Shown: positions 24,427 to 36,512 of the stretch, one piece after another
How the letters are laid out: each line of letters opens with the position of its first letter
Numbering within the stretch: position 1 is the first letter of the stretch
Source of the DNA: Spinellus fusiger
Lineage: Eukaryota; Mucoromycota; Mucoromycetes; Mucorales; Phycomycetaceae
NCBI GenBank assembly: GCA_025094145.1
Contig: JALLLS010000114.1
Span: 1-64,000, forward strand
Direction of reading: 5' to 3'
Length of the DNA stretch: 64,000 bases
Notes under the pieces: model-generated
Database searches by the model: none
Seen by the model: the letters and a program-made list of their open reading frames with translations, nothing else
What the model was told of the DNA's origin: nothing
Made by a program: the position numbers and the translations under genes

Positions 24427-24633
24427 TCATTCTAACTTCCTAAAACCTTTCCTCCCATAAAAATGAACAGCTAAAGCCCTGAAACCATAAAATTCATCTT
24501 TCTTAACATCTGTAACTTCTGTGTAAGCTTCAGTTAGAGTCTTGCTGCTTATATTGTAATTGGGTTTTTGAAATACATCAATTCTATGCTTCTTTCCCAC
24601 TTCTGAATTGAATGATGATAAAGAATAATACAT
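24427..24633 (-). pseudogene. Decayed OTU-like cysteine protease fragment
   Basis: The minus-strand frame ends EFYGFRALAVHFYGRKGF. This resembles the active-site block of OTU proteases (DGNCGFRAL...), but the GNC triplet is replaced by EFY, so the catalytic cysteine is absent. Stops follow at once. OTU domains occur in some fungal transposon proteins. Tentative. Confidence 0.3.
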
Positions 24634-24879
24634 TCAAAAGACAAAAGACAAAAGGCAGCCAAGAAAACAGAACACCAAAAAGATAACCGTCATCTTGTAG
24701 CGCGAAAATAGCATACATGCTCGTAAAAAGTGATCATTAAAATCCCGCTTTATTCATTTTATTTTCCGACTATACTTGATGATGACTACAACTTCATGAG
24801 ATCATTAGATAAATACTTGAAATTATTATTATATAAGTAAAGGAATGTTTGTGACACAACCAGTTTATTTATTTGTAGA

Positions 24880-26061
24880 TCACTTAGTCAATAAAATGGT
24901 CACTCTCGGCATCAATGACAACCTAGAATCTCCGCCCCATGCTGGCAATTAGGTTGTTTGTCACTGATATTCTACACTATTTCAGCATCGAGCCAACCTC
25001 CAACTTCTGTTTAATAGAAGATACCCTTCTTTTTTTTTCCTAATAAACCTCTTGATATAGACCCACAGATGATTAATTTGATCTATATTAGGAATGTGTG
25101 AGGGCTAGTAAAGAATTGTCTCCACACTATTCTCAGCCTTCTATTCTCGAGTTGCTTTGCTCTTATGGGGTCTAGTATTGTTCTTCTGTAGACGGCCACT
25201 GATGTTAATATTTAAGAGACACATCTGAGTTTATGGCAGTTGGTTTCTCCCAAGATATTGATACACTTGTCAGAGTTTATCTTACCCTCCACCACGATTC
25301 ATCTCCTAACACCCTTCCCACTGAAGCAGCTCCATACTATTACTTCACTGTTTCCAAACTTCATTATTTCCATAAAAAAATTCGGCTTAAAGGTCGTACC
25401 AGGCTGTCTGATGACTTTGATTTCCCTGTCAAAGCTTATCAGTTCGACCCTGGACTCATTGGACCAGACAACCCCCTGCCACTGCTCAAGCCTCCAGTCA
25501 ACGTGTTCACGGGTCCACTGGAGTCTTGCCTCCATATATCTCTTGGTATTAACAGGCTTTATCACCAGACTCAATGAATGAAAGCCCATTTCATTGAGGT
25601 GCTTCTTCAAGGTATTTTCTGAGACCTTGATGGCCATGCTTGTCCTGATGTCTACTTTGGTCTGATGAGAATCACTGACCGCTGTTTTTCTCAACTACTG
25701 GAGAGCCCTATAGTCAAGATTTATCTTTTGGCCACTCTTGGGAGAAGAAAACACTGAACCTGTTTCCTTGTAGTGCTTCACTATGTCTCTCACAGTAGAA
25801 TCAGGCACGTTGCACATGCGAGATGTCTCAGCCTGGGTAGATCTCAGGCTCGGCACCTCATGGAAAATTTCTGAGCAAGTCTCGAGGATGGTCTATTTCT
25901 TATACATCTTGAGGGTCTTAGTTAGGATTTTTACAGTGTTGAATGAGTAAGACATTAGAGAAAAGGAATTGTTATTAAGAAAGAGAAAATAATGTTTATT
26001 ATTTTTGGTATAAAAATAGCACATGGTTTGAAATTGTTGACTACATTCTTTTGGTTACTTT
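24880..26061 (-). mobile_element. Tc1/mariner element, degenerate
   Basis: The longest open segment (25694-25299) encodes MAIKVSENTLKKHLNEMGF, RLQWTREHVDWRLEQW, VVWSNESRVEL (first catalytic D replaced by N) and VIVWSCFSGKGV. An HTH part with STQAETSRMCNVPDSTVRDI lies upstream (about 25920-25790) after stops. The 5' terminus GTAACCAAAAGAATGTAGT is at 26061-26035. Same family as 14597 and 36513. Confidence 0.75.
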
Positions 26062-27610
26062 ATCTTATAATAAAAGTATTAATTGACCATTCTTCTTTTC
26101 TTTTTCTTTTTTGGATAACTTAAAAATATCTTTTAGTATTTCAATCAGCTGTGTAATCCTGACGGCAATTGTAGTGCTGACGCGTTTCTATCTCAGTGTG
26201 GTTTAGTTGAGCATCAGCTACTTATTATAAATAAAATATCTACTATTCTCATAGCCCGATCAACCATAATTTTCTCTTTATTTGTTTCTTTTATATATTT
26301 TTATATATCTTTAGTTATGGAACTATTACTGGTACCTTGAACATTTCATCACTACAGATCAAAGAATTCTTCAAAATAATTCACCTGTTCTTAATAAAAG
26401 AGCCTTGACGTGTCGTACAATGCTTTTTATTATTATTTTTTAATATCATTTGATTTTTGAAGGCATGTATTTTTATTTAGTAAACTGAGGTTTGATTGTT
26501 ATTCCAAATCTACATGCAAAAAGTGATTAGTATTCTTTTTTTATTTAAAAAAATTAAGAAAACATCTTTGTCTGTATAGCCTTCTTTTTTATATTTGTAT
26601 ACCTCATAGTTTCATATCAGTTTAACTTTTTTGTATTATATTTTTGTGATGAGGACTAAAAAAAAAGATTTATTTCAAAGGATATAGTAGCATAACTTCA
26701 TTCCAAGTCTTTTATGCTAATACATAAATTGACTACACTAGAAGATCTCTTAAAGAGTGTGAATTCATATTCACAAGATCATTATGCTCATTAATAAATT
26801 ATGTTATTTGTGATATGAAAAGCTTACTTTTCAGATAAAGACAAAGTACCAAAAGAACTCAAAAAGATTATATACTTCTGTTGTGAAACATTTGTTTTGA
26901 GACATTTGTTTATGATTAGTTTTGTGAATAATACAAAATAAATAAGACACGAGATCTTTATTATAGAAAAATAAGTGAAAATGCTTTATTTTTTCAGAGC
27001 TAAGATTTAAGAAATCAATAATAATGCAAAGGCAACTATTAATGGATCAATAAACTCAAAAATAACTTTAATTTGCTCATTTATACCCAAAAGAATCAAT
27101 TTCAGCTAATTTTAGTTTTTTTTTTTAAAAAAAAAGCAACAGTGATAACATTTCACTATATTAACCATTTCCGGAAACATTTCGTACTTTTTTATAGAGA
27201 GAAAATAATATATAAAAATAAAGATTGTAAGATTTCGTAAGTTCTGACTGTACAATTGTATATTCTTTTATAAAAACTCTTTATTTAAATAGGTTCGAGC
27301 TTTATAATCTAAATGTTGGTAGAATCCTTGAAGATCATCCAAATATACTGCGCAATATTTATCTTTGATGTATAATTTTTTCTCTGAAAAAACATGGTAT
27401 TTCCAGGAATAATTTATTATAGAAATACTTTAATGGGTTGCTTTATTTCGCTGTCTTTTAATTTATAAATTCTATTCATAAATAATATAGCTTTGTAAAT
27501 TATAACTTTATTTTTAGCATATCTCTAAATCACCGATTCAATAACTAATCATTTGGCCTCTAACTTAAGTTTTTCGTAATGTAGACAATCTGAACCAATT
27601 ATTTTATATG
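26062..27610. other. AT-rich non-coding, upstream of chitin deacetylase 2
   Basis: No gene seen. Very AT-rich; one A/T palindromic tract near 27115-27135 (T-run followed by A-run). Confidence 0.5.
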
Positions 27611-27618
27611 AATTTTTG

Positions 27619-27626
27619 TATAAATA
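27619..27626 (+). promoter_or_regulatory. TATA box of chitin deacetylase 2
   Basis: TATAAATA in the context GTATAAATACT, 100 bp upstream of the ATG; followed by a CT-rich leader as in paralog 1. Confidence 0.6.
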
Positions 27627-27725
27627 CTAAGGGTAGCTTCTGTCTTTCTCATTCATTTTCCTTATCAATTATATTCTCTCCTTTCTCACTAATTCATTCA
27701 TTTTCTATCTTTCTGAAATTCTACA

Positions 27726-29110
27726 ATGAACACAAAGATAGCTCTAATTGCGTTGTCAACTACTGCATTCATAGTTGCTGCTAATGCCGCAGCTGTAACA
27801 AATTACACCAGCACTGTAGATCCTACCAAATTGGTGATCCCTTCTGTTCCCCAGACTACCTCCTATGTACCCACTACTGAGTGTACTATCTATGGCATAC
27901 CTACTTATGACCCTGCTGTCTGGCCCGCTATGTGGAAACTTGGCACCAGCAACGGTATGAACACCAGTGCCGAGTTCGTTGCCCTACGTAACTCGATTGA
28001 CTGGACAAAAGTTCCTGCTGCTCCTGTCAGAACTGCTATTTCCCCTAATGTACTCGATATGTCTAACTACGATGTTCACGCTGATCCTTACTGCTGGTGG
28101 TCTGCTGGACAATGCACCACTCCCAAGACTGCTGGTATCAATGCTGATATTGTTGAATGTCCTCAGCCTCAGACATGGGGTTTGGTAAGCAATTAAAAAA
28201 TAGAATAAAAAACGAATCCTTGCTTATTCACTACTATTATAGACCTTTGATGATGGACCCAACTGTTCCCACAATGCATTCTACGACTTCCTTGCCCAGC
28301 AGAACCAAAAGGCCTCAATGTTCTACACTGGTTCCAATGTTGTTGCCTGGCCTTATGGTGCCATGCGTGGAGTTAAGGATGGTCATCATATTGGTGCCCA
28401 CACCTGGTCCCACAATCTGATGACTACTCTCACCAACGATGAAGTTCTCGCTGAATTGTACTATTCGGTAAAGGCAATTAAATTCATTACCGGTGTCACC
28501 CCCCTGTACTGGCGTCCCGTAAGTCATTGATTTTTTTTACTTGAAAAGATCAATATAAATTTGAATTATTTTTACTTATCTATTCTATGACCTTTCTTTT
28601 TAGGCTTTTGGTGATATAGATGATCGTGTCCGATGGATTGCTACTCAGCTTGGCATGACTGCTATTCTCTGGAACCTTGATACTGATGATTGGGCCGCTG
28701 ACTTTACTCCTGGTGTCACTGAGGCCACTGTAGACCAGACCTATGAAGACTTCATTACCATGGGCAAGAACGGAACCTTCTCTAAGAGTGGTAATATTGT
28801 TCTCACTCACGAAATCAACAACATTACTATGGGCCTCATGATGAATAACTACCCCAAGATTAAGGCTGCCTACACCAACATTTTGGATGTTGCCACCTGC
28901 ATGGGTATTCAGTATCCCTATGCTGAGAAGACTGTGTCTTTCACTCCCTTCAGCTCTTCCATTGCACCTGCTGGCTCTGCACCTGCTGGTTCTTCTGCTG
29001 CTCAAACCAGCACCAAGTCTGGACCCAACAGCGCTGGTAGCTCTGTTCACTCTTCCTACAATGGCCCTCTCTTTATTGCCGCTCTTTTTGGCCTCTTAGT
29101 GTTGGCCTAA
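27726..29110 (+). CDS. Chitin deacetylase (CE4), GPI-type, paralog 2
   Basis: Exons 27726-28184, 28243-28518 and 28604-29110 sum to 1242 nt, giving 413 aa in frame. The signal peptide is MNTKIALIALSTTAFIVAANA. CE4 motifs: TFDDGP (D156, D157), GAHTWSH (H207, H211), then YWRP at the end of exon 2 continuing as AFGDIDDR in exon 3, and LWNLDTDDW. A short Ser/Ala linker and a GPI-type hydrophobic end (FIAALFGLLVLA) follow. Acts on chitin at the cell surface. It lies in mirror orientation to paralog 1, with the same downstream neighbours (Tc1 remnant, then a 1.04 kb arm). Intron 1 is very similar between paralogs; intron 2 differs in sequence and length. Confidence 0.94.
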
Positions 29111-29129
29111 AAGTGAAATGAAGAAATTA

Positions 29130-30270
29130 GTAGGTCATTTTGAACACATTTCTTTTTTAGTTCCATACCTTATCTTAATAGTGTTATAGATTTATGAATT
29201 CCTTAGATAAATAGGTGAAACTTTCAAAACATAAAATAAAGAAAAAAATTATTTATAATACAAAAATAGGTTTTATTGTAAGGTTACTTAGCAACCACTA
29301 TTAGTTACTGGTATCTATTACAACATTTTATCTCTACTCCATGCTGGTAATGAAAGTGTCTGTTACTTCCTTTGATATTTTATCTCATTCCAGCATCAGG
29401 GCAGCCTCTAACCTTTCCTTGGTAGAGTGAACTTTATGTAATTATTGATAAGCTTCTTGAAGTGGGCCCGCAGATACTCGATCAGATTGAGATCGGAACC
29501 TTGTGAGGGCCAGTAAGGAGTGGTTTCCACACTATTTTCAGTCTTTTACTCTTGGGTTGTCTTAATCTTATGGGGTTTGTAGTGTCCTTCTGTATGAGGT
29601 ATCTTACTCTGGAGTTTAGAATAAAGAGAAGTACCCGAATTCATGGTAGTAGACTTCTCCCAAGACATTAACGTGCTTGCCGGCGTTTATTCTGCCTACT
29701 ACGATGATCCATCTCACAACACCCTCCCCACTGAAACTGCCTATACCATTACTATACCAACTCCAAACTTCCTATTTCCCAAAAAAAATCTCAAGATTAA
29801 GAGTCATGATATGTTGTCTGATGATCTTGACACTATTATAGCTCATATGCTTTACTCTGGAGTTATATATATCTTGATTGTCATGATTTCCATGATGGCT
29901 TTCTTAGTCTAATGGGAGTTGCTTATAACAGTCCCATACAACCATCGTAGGGCCCTATCATCAACCTTTATTTTCATATCAATCTTGATCAAAGGCTTAG
30001 CTTGATTGGTTTCCATGAAGTGTTTCACCATGCTTCCTACAGTAGAAGGAAGCGTTTAAAAATGCTGTCTCAGCTAGAGTAGAGTTTATGTCTAGAATCT
30101 AGTGAAAGATAGCTGAGAAAGTATCAATATTATTATTTATTTATACATCTCAGGGTTTCTAGAGAAGAGGTTTATAGTGTTCGATAGTTCAGAGACCTTG
30201 AAAAAGTTGTTATAAAACATTAAATAAAAAAGAAAAAGAAAAGAAAAGGCCAGGAATTTAAAATGATCCA
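29130..30270 (-). mobile_element. Tc1/mariner remnant
   Basis: Minus-strand Tc1 copy in decayed frames. Segments resemble the tail block (ATECC..GRNKVL..SSMLE) near 29340-29400, the DPNLIEYLRAHF block near 29480, and a GGxGDVMVW-like region near 29640-29800. The 5' terminus, ACAAAGAAAGTAATGGATCA, lies at about 30260-30285. Mirror partner of 8928-10035, though much diverged from it. Confidence 0.6.
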
Positions 30271-30539
30271 TTACTTTCTTTGTGTCCCTGTACAAAAAGC
30301 TAAATGTTCAATAAACTAGCCGTATACTAAAAACTAAAAACTATAACTATTTATATATTTATCTTTATATCGATACTGTAGAATATTTATAGTATAAGTT
30401 AATGCCATAACAACAAAATATATTGTAAATTAAATATTTATTATCATTGACACTATCTTTACAATTCTATATTTATTTATCTGCTCTCTCTCTCAGTCAA
30501 TTGGTTTTTAAAACACGTATTTTTCCCTTAATAATTACG

Positions 30540-31580
30540 CGTCATAAAACAAAAGTGGCCTTATCAATAACCCACCTGGCAATTGGGAATTATTCAAACC
30601 CATCATCTTAGTATTCACGACAGCAAATGAGTAATTACAATATGAGTAACAGGTCTAATTAATAGTGATATAGAATATATTTAAACATAGTTCAAAAAAA
30701 TTAGCCTAAGGATAATCATAAAAAAAACATGTTTTTACTGAGTATAAAAATTAGGAAGACATTAATAGACTACCCATGAATCTATGGTAAGGCAAGACTA
30801 TAAAATAGAGACATTTTACTGCACAAGCACGCCTCCCCTTTATTCTCTCTTTAGTCAATATCTCTCCGTGTCTTAGCATTGGGAATGATCCTTTTATATA
30901 TATTTAATAGAAAACAACAATACAAGTAATTCAAATGCTCTAAATAAATAGTTTTGCATTGTTACCAAAAAAATGCCCGATAGAAAGACTGCATAGCGTT
31001 AAATGATAAACTAAAATGTGATGCTGCAGTGTCAAGTAAAAAGGCACATGCTTTTTTTAGTTTCCGATAGTTCCTATTGAGAATATGCATCCTCATAAAT
31101 AAGAAAAAGAAGTCCGTATCTATGGGGAAAGGTAAATAAATAAAAGGTAGACGACAAAAGAACTACACCTACAAATATACTGTGAAAACCATTACGGATT
31201 GGTATTGTCGTTCCCGGTACTCACCACAGAGTTGTACATCCAACTGCAGTAAGGAGTAATATAGTAACCTCAATGAACAATAATCCTCTTATGTTGGTAA
31301 TAAAACTTCCACCAATACCTGGACAGTGTTAATGTGATACCTGTAACCTACCTGTTTTCTTCTATCTACTACAGTCTTAAAGTACTCAATTGAGTTAAGG
31401 ATAGAGATCTGTAAGGAGCATTTTGTTCTAAGGCTAATCACCTTTCCCTCTTTTCATTTTATTTATATGCCACCTGATGCTACTCTCTTAAAGTATATAT
31501 GTTTGCTTTCAATTTAATACAGAAATAAAATAGAGTTCAAAAACAAATTTGTTCTTCAAAATACTGACATTTTTGGCAGA
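30540..31580 (-). repeat. Right arm of the 1.04 kb inverted repeat
   Basis: Reverse complement of 7627-8664 with very few differences (for example GTGTAGTTC for GTGTACTTC, and a T for G in GGGCATTT(T/G)TTTGG). The outer edge is at CTGACATTTTTGGCAGA. Confidence 0.8.
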
Positions 31581-32776
31581 GTTAGTTTTTTACTATATTA
31601 TCTCTCTTTCTCTTCAATAAACATATCCACACCACTGTCTAGATTCTTGGTATAATTTAAGTGTCTTGACTAAAAAAAGCCTCAAGATTATCTTGAGAGT
31701 AATACTTTATAAAAATAAAAATAGAAGCTACTTATAGTTGTCGTTATAGATTCAGATAGTTTTATTATTATTTATAAATATATCTTTTCATGATAAGATA
31801 TAGTGTTTTCATACTTTGTTTTTATCTTATATTTTTGAGGGATTTTCTTTGTTACTGTTTTCTTTGTAGCCTTGTTCTTAAGTAACACTTTTTATTTTAT
31901 TAAATACATTAGTTCTTGGAAGTACATTATTCTTCAAGAAGTGACTTGTGAGACATCAAAGAGTAACATACGACACCTTAAAAAGCAATAGTTGATACTT
32001 TCTATAATATTTGATTTTATAAAAAAAAAAGAAGAAAAGAAAAGAAATAAAGCTTAGTAATAAAGTATAATGGAGTATAACATTCTCTACCTCTTTAAAT
32101 AAAATAAAAAGATCAATCCACTAAATACAAGATAAATAATATAATACTCTATTATAGTCAAAATTACTCACATCCTTTAAATAGACCATCTAGAACTCTT
32201 ATTATACCACCATGATGTATTCAATATAAAAATAAAGCTTAACTATCGTTATTGCTTCACTTATAACTAATAATATTTTTAGTTGATTAAAGAGCTTTTT
32301 CATTTTTATATTAACAAACATAAATATTCTCTTTCTATTTGGTGGGCTATGTCTATTCTATGAAGCATTCAAACTAGTTTACTGATAATAGTTTCTGAGT
32401 AGCAACAACTATAATAATATATATTATTGGCCAGTAATATTTCAACAAACAATATTTATTTATTGTAAACTATACTTATTTTTAGTTTATCTATAAAAAG
32501 AGATTATAACAAATACCGATGCCTGGTTCTGAAGTACGTTTTGTGTATCTCTGATAGCAAATAAAGAACCTTATATATCGCTGACATAGCAACAAGTGAT
32601 CATAGTTAAAGGTCAGAAAATCATCAGGTATATATTTTCCGATATGATGAAATAAATTGAATAAAAAATAGTTAGATAGGCAGTTGTCATAGAGTAATAA
32701 ATCTTGTTTTTTTTTCCAAACGATTTGTGCATTTGATTTATTTATTTTGAATCCCGAAAGTATTTTCTGTATACTA
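31581..32776. other. AT-rich non-coding
   Basis: No supportable gene. A motif GGTCAGAAAATCATCAGGTAT near 32609 faintly resembles the CACTA right end. Confidence 0.4.
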
Positions 32777-32940
32777 CACACGCAAAGATTTTCTGGCCTT
32801 TAAGCGGGGATATCTCCATCCTTTTGCGTAAAAGAAAAACCTCACCTTATATGTAACTGTGTTTAAAATCAAAAGGTTTGCAGATATCCAAATAATTATT
32901 TCCTTTTGTAGTATACCTCAATATCAAATTGTATTATCAA

Positions 32941-33235
32941 TGTCGTCTTTGATCTTAGATATCAAAGGAATCCGCCCAGTTAACGTGTGGTTAAACTCTG
33001 CTCTTTATTCATTCAAATGTACACTTCTTTTATACTTATTTTCTCTTAATATTCTACTACTATAAGATATGATGTCAGGTATACATTTGCTGATATGCTG
33101 CGAGAGTGTCAATGACAATGCTTTGTAGTATTCTGTGTTGCTCACGCATCACTACTACCTTTCGTCATTTTCCTTTTTAGTTGCTCAGGGACACAAATGA
33201 CGAAACGTCCATTTTTGGAAAGCGGTCTTACGACA
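32941..33235 (-). repeat. Solo LTR, TGTCG...CGACA family, copy 2
   Basis: 295 bp, TGTCGTCTTTGATC...TCTTACGACA. On the minus strand it carries TATAAAAG then AATAAAGAG. Inserted in the sub-terminal region of CACTA copy 3; no clear target duplication. Confidence 0.68.
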
Positions 33236-33739
33236 AATAGAATATATTGTTTATAAATATAATTGTTTATTATAATATTATAGCTAATACTATATTATGA
33301 CTATAGCTAATACCAAAGTGCATTCCCTCATAGCAATAGAATATATATCCTAGACACCGTTGAAAGTATAGAAAACCATTTGAGACTGACTTGAAAAGAG
33401 TCTTTACTTGCCTAATAACAATATAATGAATGTCTTGTGGAATACAATGAGCTCAAGCCCAGATAAAGACACTGCTTACCTTTTTATCACTAGAATAGCC
33501 TTTGGTAGTGTCTATCACCTTTTTTTATTGTTTCTCTTTGTTAATAATGGCACAATACCTTGCTCAGTTATGCTCATTTGATGAGTACTTGGGTGTTAAG
33601 TTGTATGTGCAGTGTGGAAAATAACAAAAGGAGAGGAATATCAAAACGAATAATAGTTTTTCTTTCTCTATTCTAGTAATGTATACATCAGCCTCCACTC
33701 ATAAAATTCACAAGTCAAACAATTCACACTCTATTTGCC

Positions 33740-33946
33740 TTGTGTCTAAAGTCCGGTATTAGAAAAAACACCTTGTTATCATTAAGCACCACTGTTAATA
33801 CCAGTTACAATGAGACAGTTGAAGTGATTATGAATATGGTTTCAATAAATGGCTATACGGTTCTCAACACAAGTAAGTTTGGTTCTATTTTATGGACAAT
33901 GACTACTAGAGTTAATTCAGTGTATTCTATAATACATCTTTCTTAA
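33740..33946 (+). pseudogene. 3' tail of CACTA transposase left in a deleted copy
   Basis: Encodes GIRKNTLLSLSTTVNTSYNE, then SINGYTVLNTSKFGSILWTM. This aligns with DIGNNVIFPLSTTVEVNYDD..SMNKNTLF at the end of the transposase at 1402-3960, and shows the tail the parent lost to its LTR insertion. Confidence 0.6.
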
Positions 33947-34248
33947 GCAGTGTCATACTGCAAATATTATGGACTTATGGATAACACATTATGTTAAACA
34001 ATAAATGCAGTGACTGAGTTGTAATTATGGGGTGATTCTTGTTCTATTTCTTGTCTTTACAGCCAATTCTATACTTTTTAATTACAAAGTCAATCGTCAC
34101 TGCTTAAAAAGGCAAGTAGAGTTTGAAATAGTTCATTTAGACAGCGAAAAGGCATTTTAAAACACATTAGCCAATCATAAAAACATTGCAATTTTATTCT
34201 CAGGGTATTTCCTTATATATCCCAAAAATCTCCTGGTGTGTACTTCAT

Positions 34249-35325
34249 CTAACAATGTTAATCAAACCAAAAGACTAGAAATTTAAAGAAAATAATTGAC
34301 TATTTTAATTATTATATCATTTTTCATAAGACTATCGTAAATAATGACAGCCAGGTTGCATTTTCTACCAGATTTAGAGTTAGTGCGCAGTCTGTTTCCC
34401 AGTGTAAAGATATTTAAAGAAACTGAGTACTATAAAGCCAAAAGAAACACCTTGTGAGAGTTTATTCTTACTGTGAAGAGTGAGAAAGAGGTTATACACG
34501 AAGTGGCAAGGAATTTATTTTAGACAATGGATCAGCTTCGCAGGCATACGACTACCCAAGTGTCCAAGAATACTTTTAAAAGAATAATAATAAAAAACTT
34601 GGCCTGTTTTCTTATAGGGTGACCAGAAATCTTTCTTTCACTATTAATTATAAGAATTCCGGGCCTTTTTTGGGCCAAGGCCCTCTTTTACTAGATTAAA
34701 GATGATTCGAGAGCCGTCATCTGATCTGATGATTCAAAATATTAGTTGGTGAGGACAAACAGTTATACTATAGTAATACAAAGAAAAAAAGGAATTAATT
34801 CTCCCGAAAACTTTGAAGCCAAAAAAAGAGGTTTGGTAGTGGTGTGATTATGGGGCTTCTTTTTCCAGTGAAGGTATTTGAGGGTTGGTGCCTGTGAAGG
34901 GCAGTATAGACAGCAATAAATAAACCGAAATCTTAAGAAAGACCTACTACTGTGGGACTAAAAGTCTCAATGAAATAAATCTACAGGTTAACTATTTTCT
35001 TTAAAAAAACTATTTTATCTGTCATAAAATCAGAGTCCAAGAAATGGAAGGCAAACAAGGTATTATTGTTATGGAGAAGTGGTCCTTTAAAATCTCTTAT
35101 TTGAACTCTGTAGATGCTCTATAAAACCAACTTAATAGAACTATTCTTAATAGAATTATATCAAGAACTACTATCCAAGATTTGGTGAGTTATTAGAAGA
35201 ATTGGAGAAAACTCTTGAGGGCACTATAGACAACCTAATTTCGTGCATGCATCGGAGATATAATGCTGTTATAGATGCAGAGAATAGAAAAATTAAATAT
35301 TGAGGGTCTTTACCCAATAAACTTG
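34249..35325 (+). mobile_element. Tc1/mariner remnant abutting CACTA copy 3
   Basis: Same family as 39790 and 42949. It starts with the equivalent of TCATCTAAC (transposase codons 3-5), then VSAQSVSQCKDI-like HTH sequence, MDQLRRHTTTQVSKNTF and SGVIMGLLFPVKVFEG. The tail MHRRYNAVIDAENRKIKY and CTTTACCCAATAAACTTGTAT close it. Everything 5' of codon 3 is absent: the CACTA end lies directly against it at TA. Confidence 0.65.
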
Positions 35326-35659
35326 TATCTGACATTCTATTGATTTATATATTTATTTATAAATATTATTTAATTTTGAAGTCTCTATATGCTTAATGTA
35401 TACTCCTATGACAAACAAGAAGTATTTCCTGATACAAGAGGTATATCGGAATGTAAAAAAATCCCTAGCATTTTTATTCTCATTGTATTACTGCCATTCA
35501 AGATCCTTGACCCAGTTTTTTAATATTGGTGAAGTCTATTGATATGATTACCTCTTATTAAGAATTTATGTTAGAGCCATCATCTGTTAGCTTACTCATT
35601 GAGGCTGATAGTTTGAATATTAATTAGTGATACCAACATTACAGTAGAGTAAAAAGATT

Positions 35660-36098
35660 TCTCCACCAACAAACTCTTTATCTTCACTCTTCCATCGATC
35701 TTTCCTCTATCACTCATTATTAACTCAGTTAATTCAAAAACCATTATTGTAGCTGCTATATTTATCTTCAGAATTGTCCAAGTTTCTTTAAGTATCTTTT
35801 ATTGAGTTCCGAACCACTATAAGATGACGGTTATCTTTCTGGTGTCGTATTTTCTTTGCTGAATTCTGTCTTTTAAGTGTCTTATTATTTATCATCATCA
35901 ACTTTCATTTCCACCTACTTAATTTTCTTCCTTGCATTTAATTATTTACTTTTGTATTTGAAGTGTTTCTGTAGTTCTGTATTTATCATTAATTTTTCAA
36001 AAGCTCTCTTGAGTGGCTATCAGGTCTAATTTGTGAACAGTAACTAAAAAACACTTGGAAATAAAAATAAAAATTCTTTGAACTGTATTACTCCCATT
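35660..36098 (+). repeat. Dispersed repeat Z, copy 1
   Basis: Aligns with 41205-41634 along its whole length (shared blocks such as GACGGTTATCTTT.TGGTGTC and TTATT..TTCAAAAG). Its end, CTTTGAACTGTA, also matches 38250-38400. Probably a piece of a retroelement; not identified. Confidence 0.5.
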
Positions 36099-36394
36099 AA
36101 CTCAATGTTTAAACTATCAAGCCAAAAAACAACATGTCACTACTTAGCTGTTAGTGCATAATGGTCGAGTGAGTACTGATACAAATGTCTAGATTTTATC
36201 TTTTTCAAAAACTTTGTTATCATTTTATTTGATTAGGCAAAAGCATAAATATAAATCACTCTTATCTATGTGATCTAAGAGTACATTTAATGTGTTTGGT
36301 AGTAGTATAGAAGTTGAGAATAAGCGCACACGATATAATTGTCAAACAATTCTTTGTTTCACATGTGTGATAGAATAAATGTGATTTTCTTTTT

Positions 36395-36510
36395 CAGATA
36401 CATATTTCCTTTTCTAGTTTCATACTTTTCTTAATAGTGTTATAACTTCATAAATCCATTAGATAGAGACATAGAACCTTCAATACATAAAGATAGTAGT
36501 GTTTATAATA
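36395..36510 (-). mobile_element. Orphan 3' end of a Tc1 element
   Basis: Matches, in reverse, the sequence just inside the right ends of other copies (CATAAAG.TATAACACTAT.AAGAAAAG). It directly abuts the complete element at 36513. Confidence 0.5.
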
Positions 36511-36512
36511 TA

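Larger units (their letters stand above)
32777..34240 (+). mobile_element. Non-autonomous CACTA derivative, copy 3
   Basis: Starts CACACGCAAAGATTTTCTGG and ends CCCAAAAATCTCCTGGTGTG; TA on each side (32775-32776 and 34241-34242). About 1.17 kb without the 295 bp solo LTR it contains. Shares both sub-terminal regions with 815-4935 but lacks most of the transposase gene. Confidence 0.78.

Noticed and set aside
32600..32640. Another CACTA right end (GGTCAGAAAATCATCAGGTAT)
   Set aside because: Only about 20 bp of weak similarity, with no matching sub-terminal region beside it.
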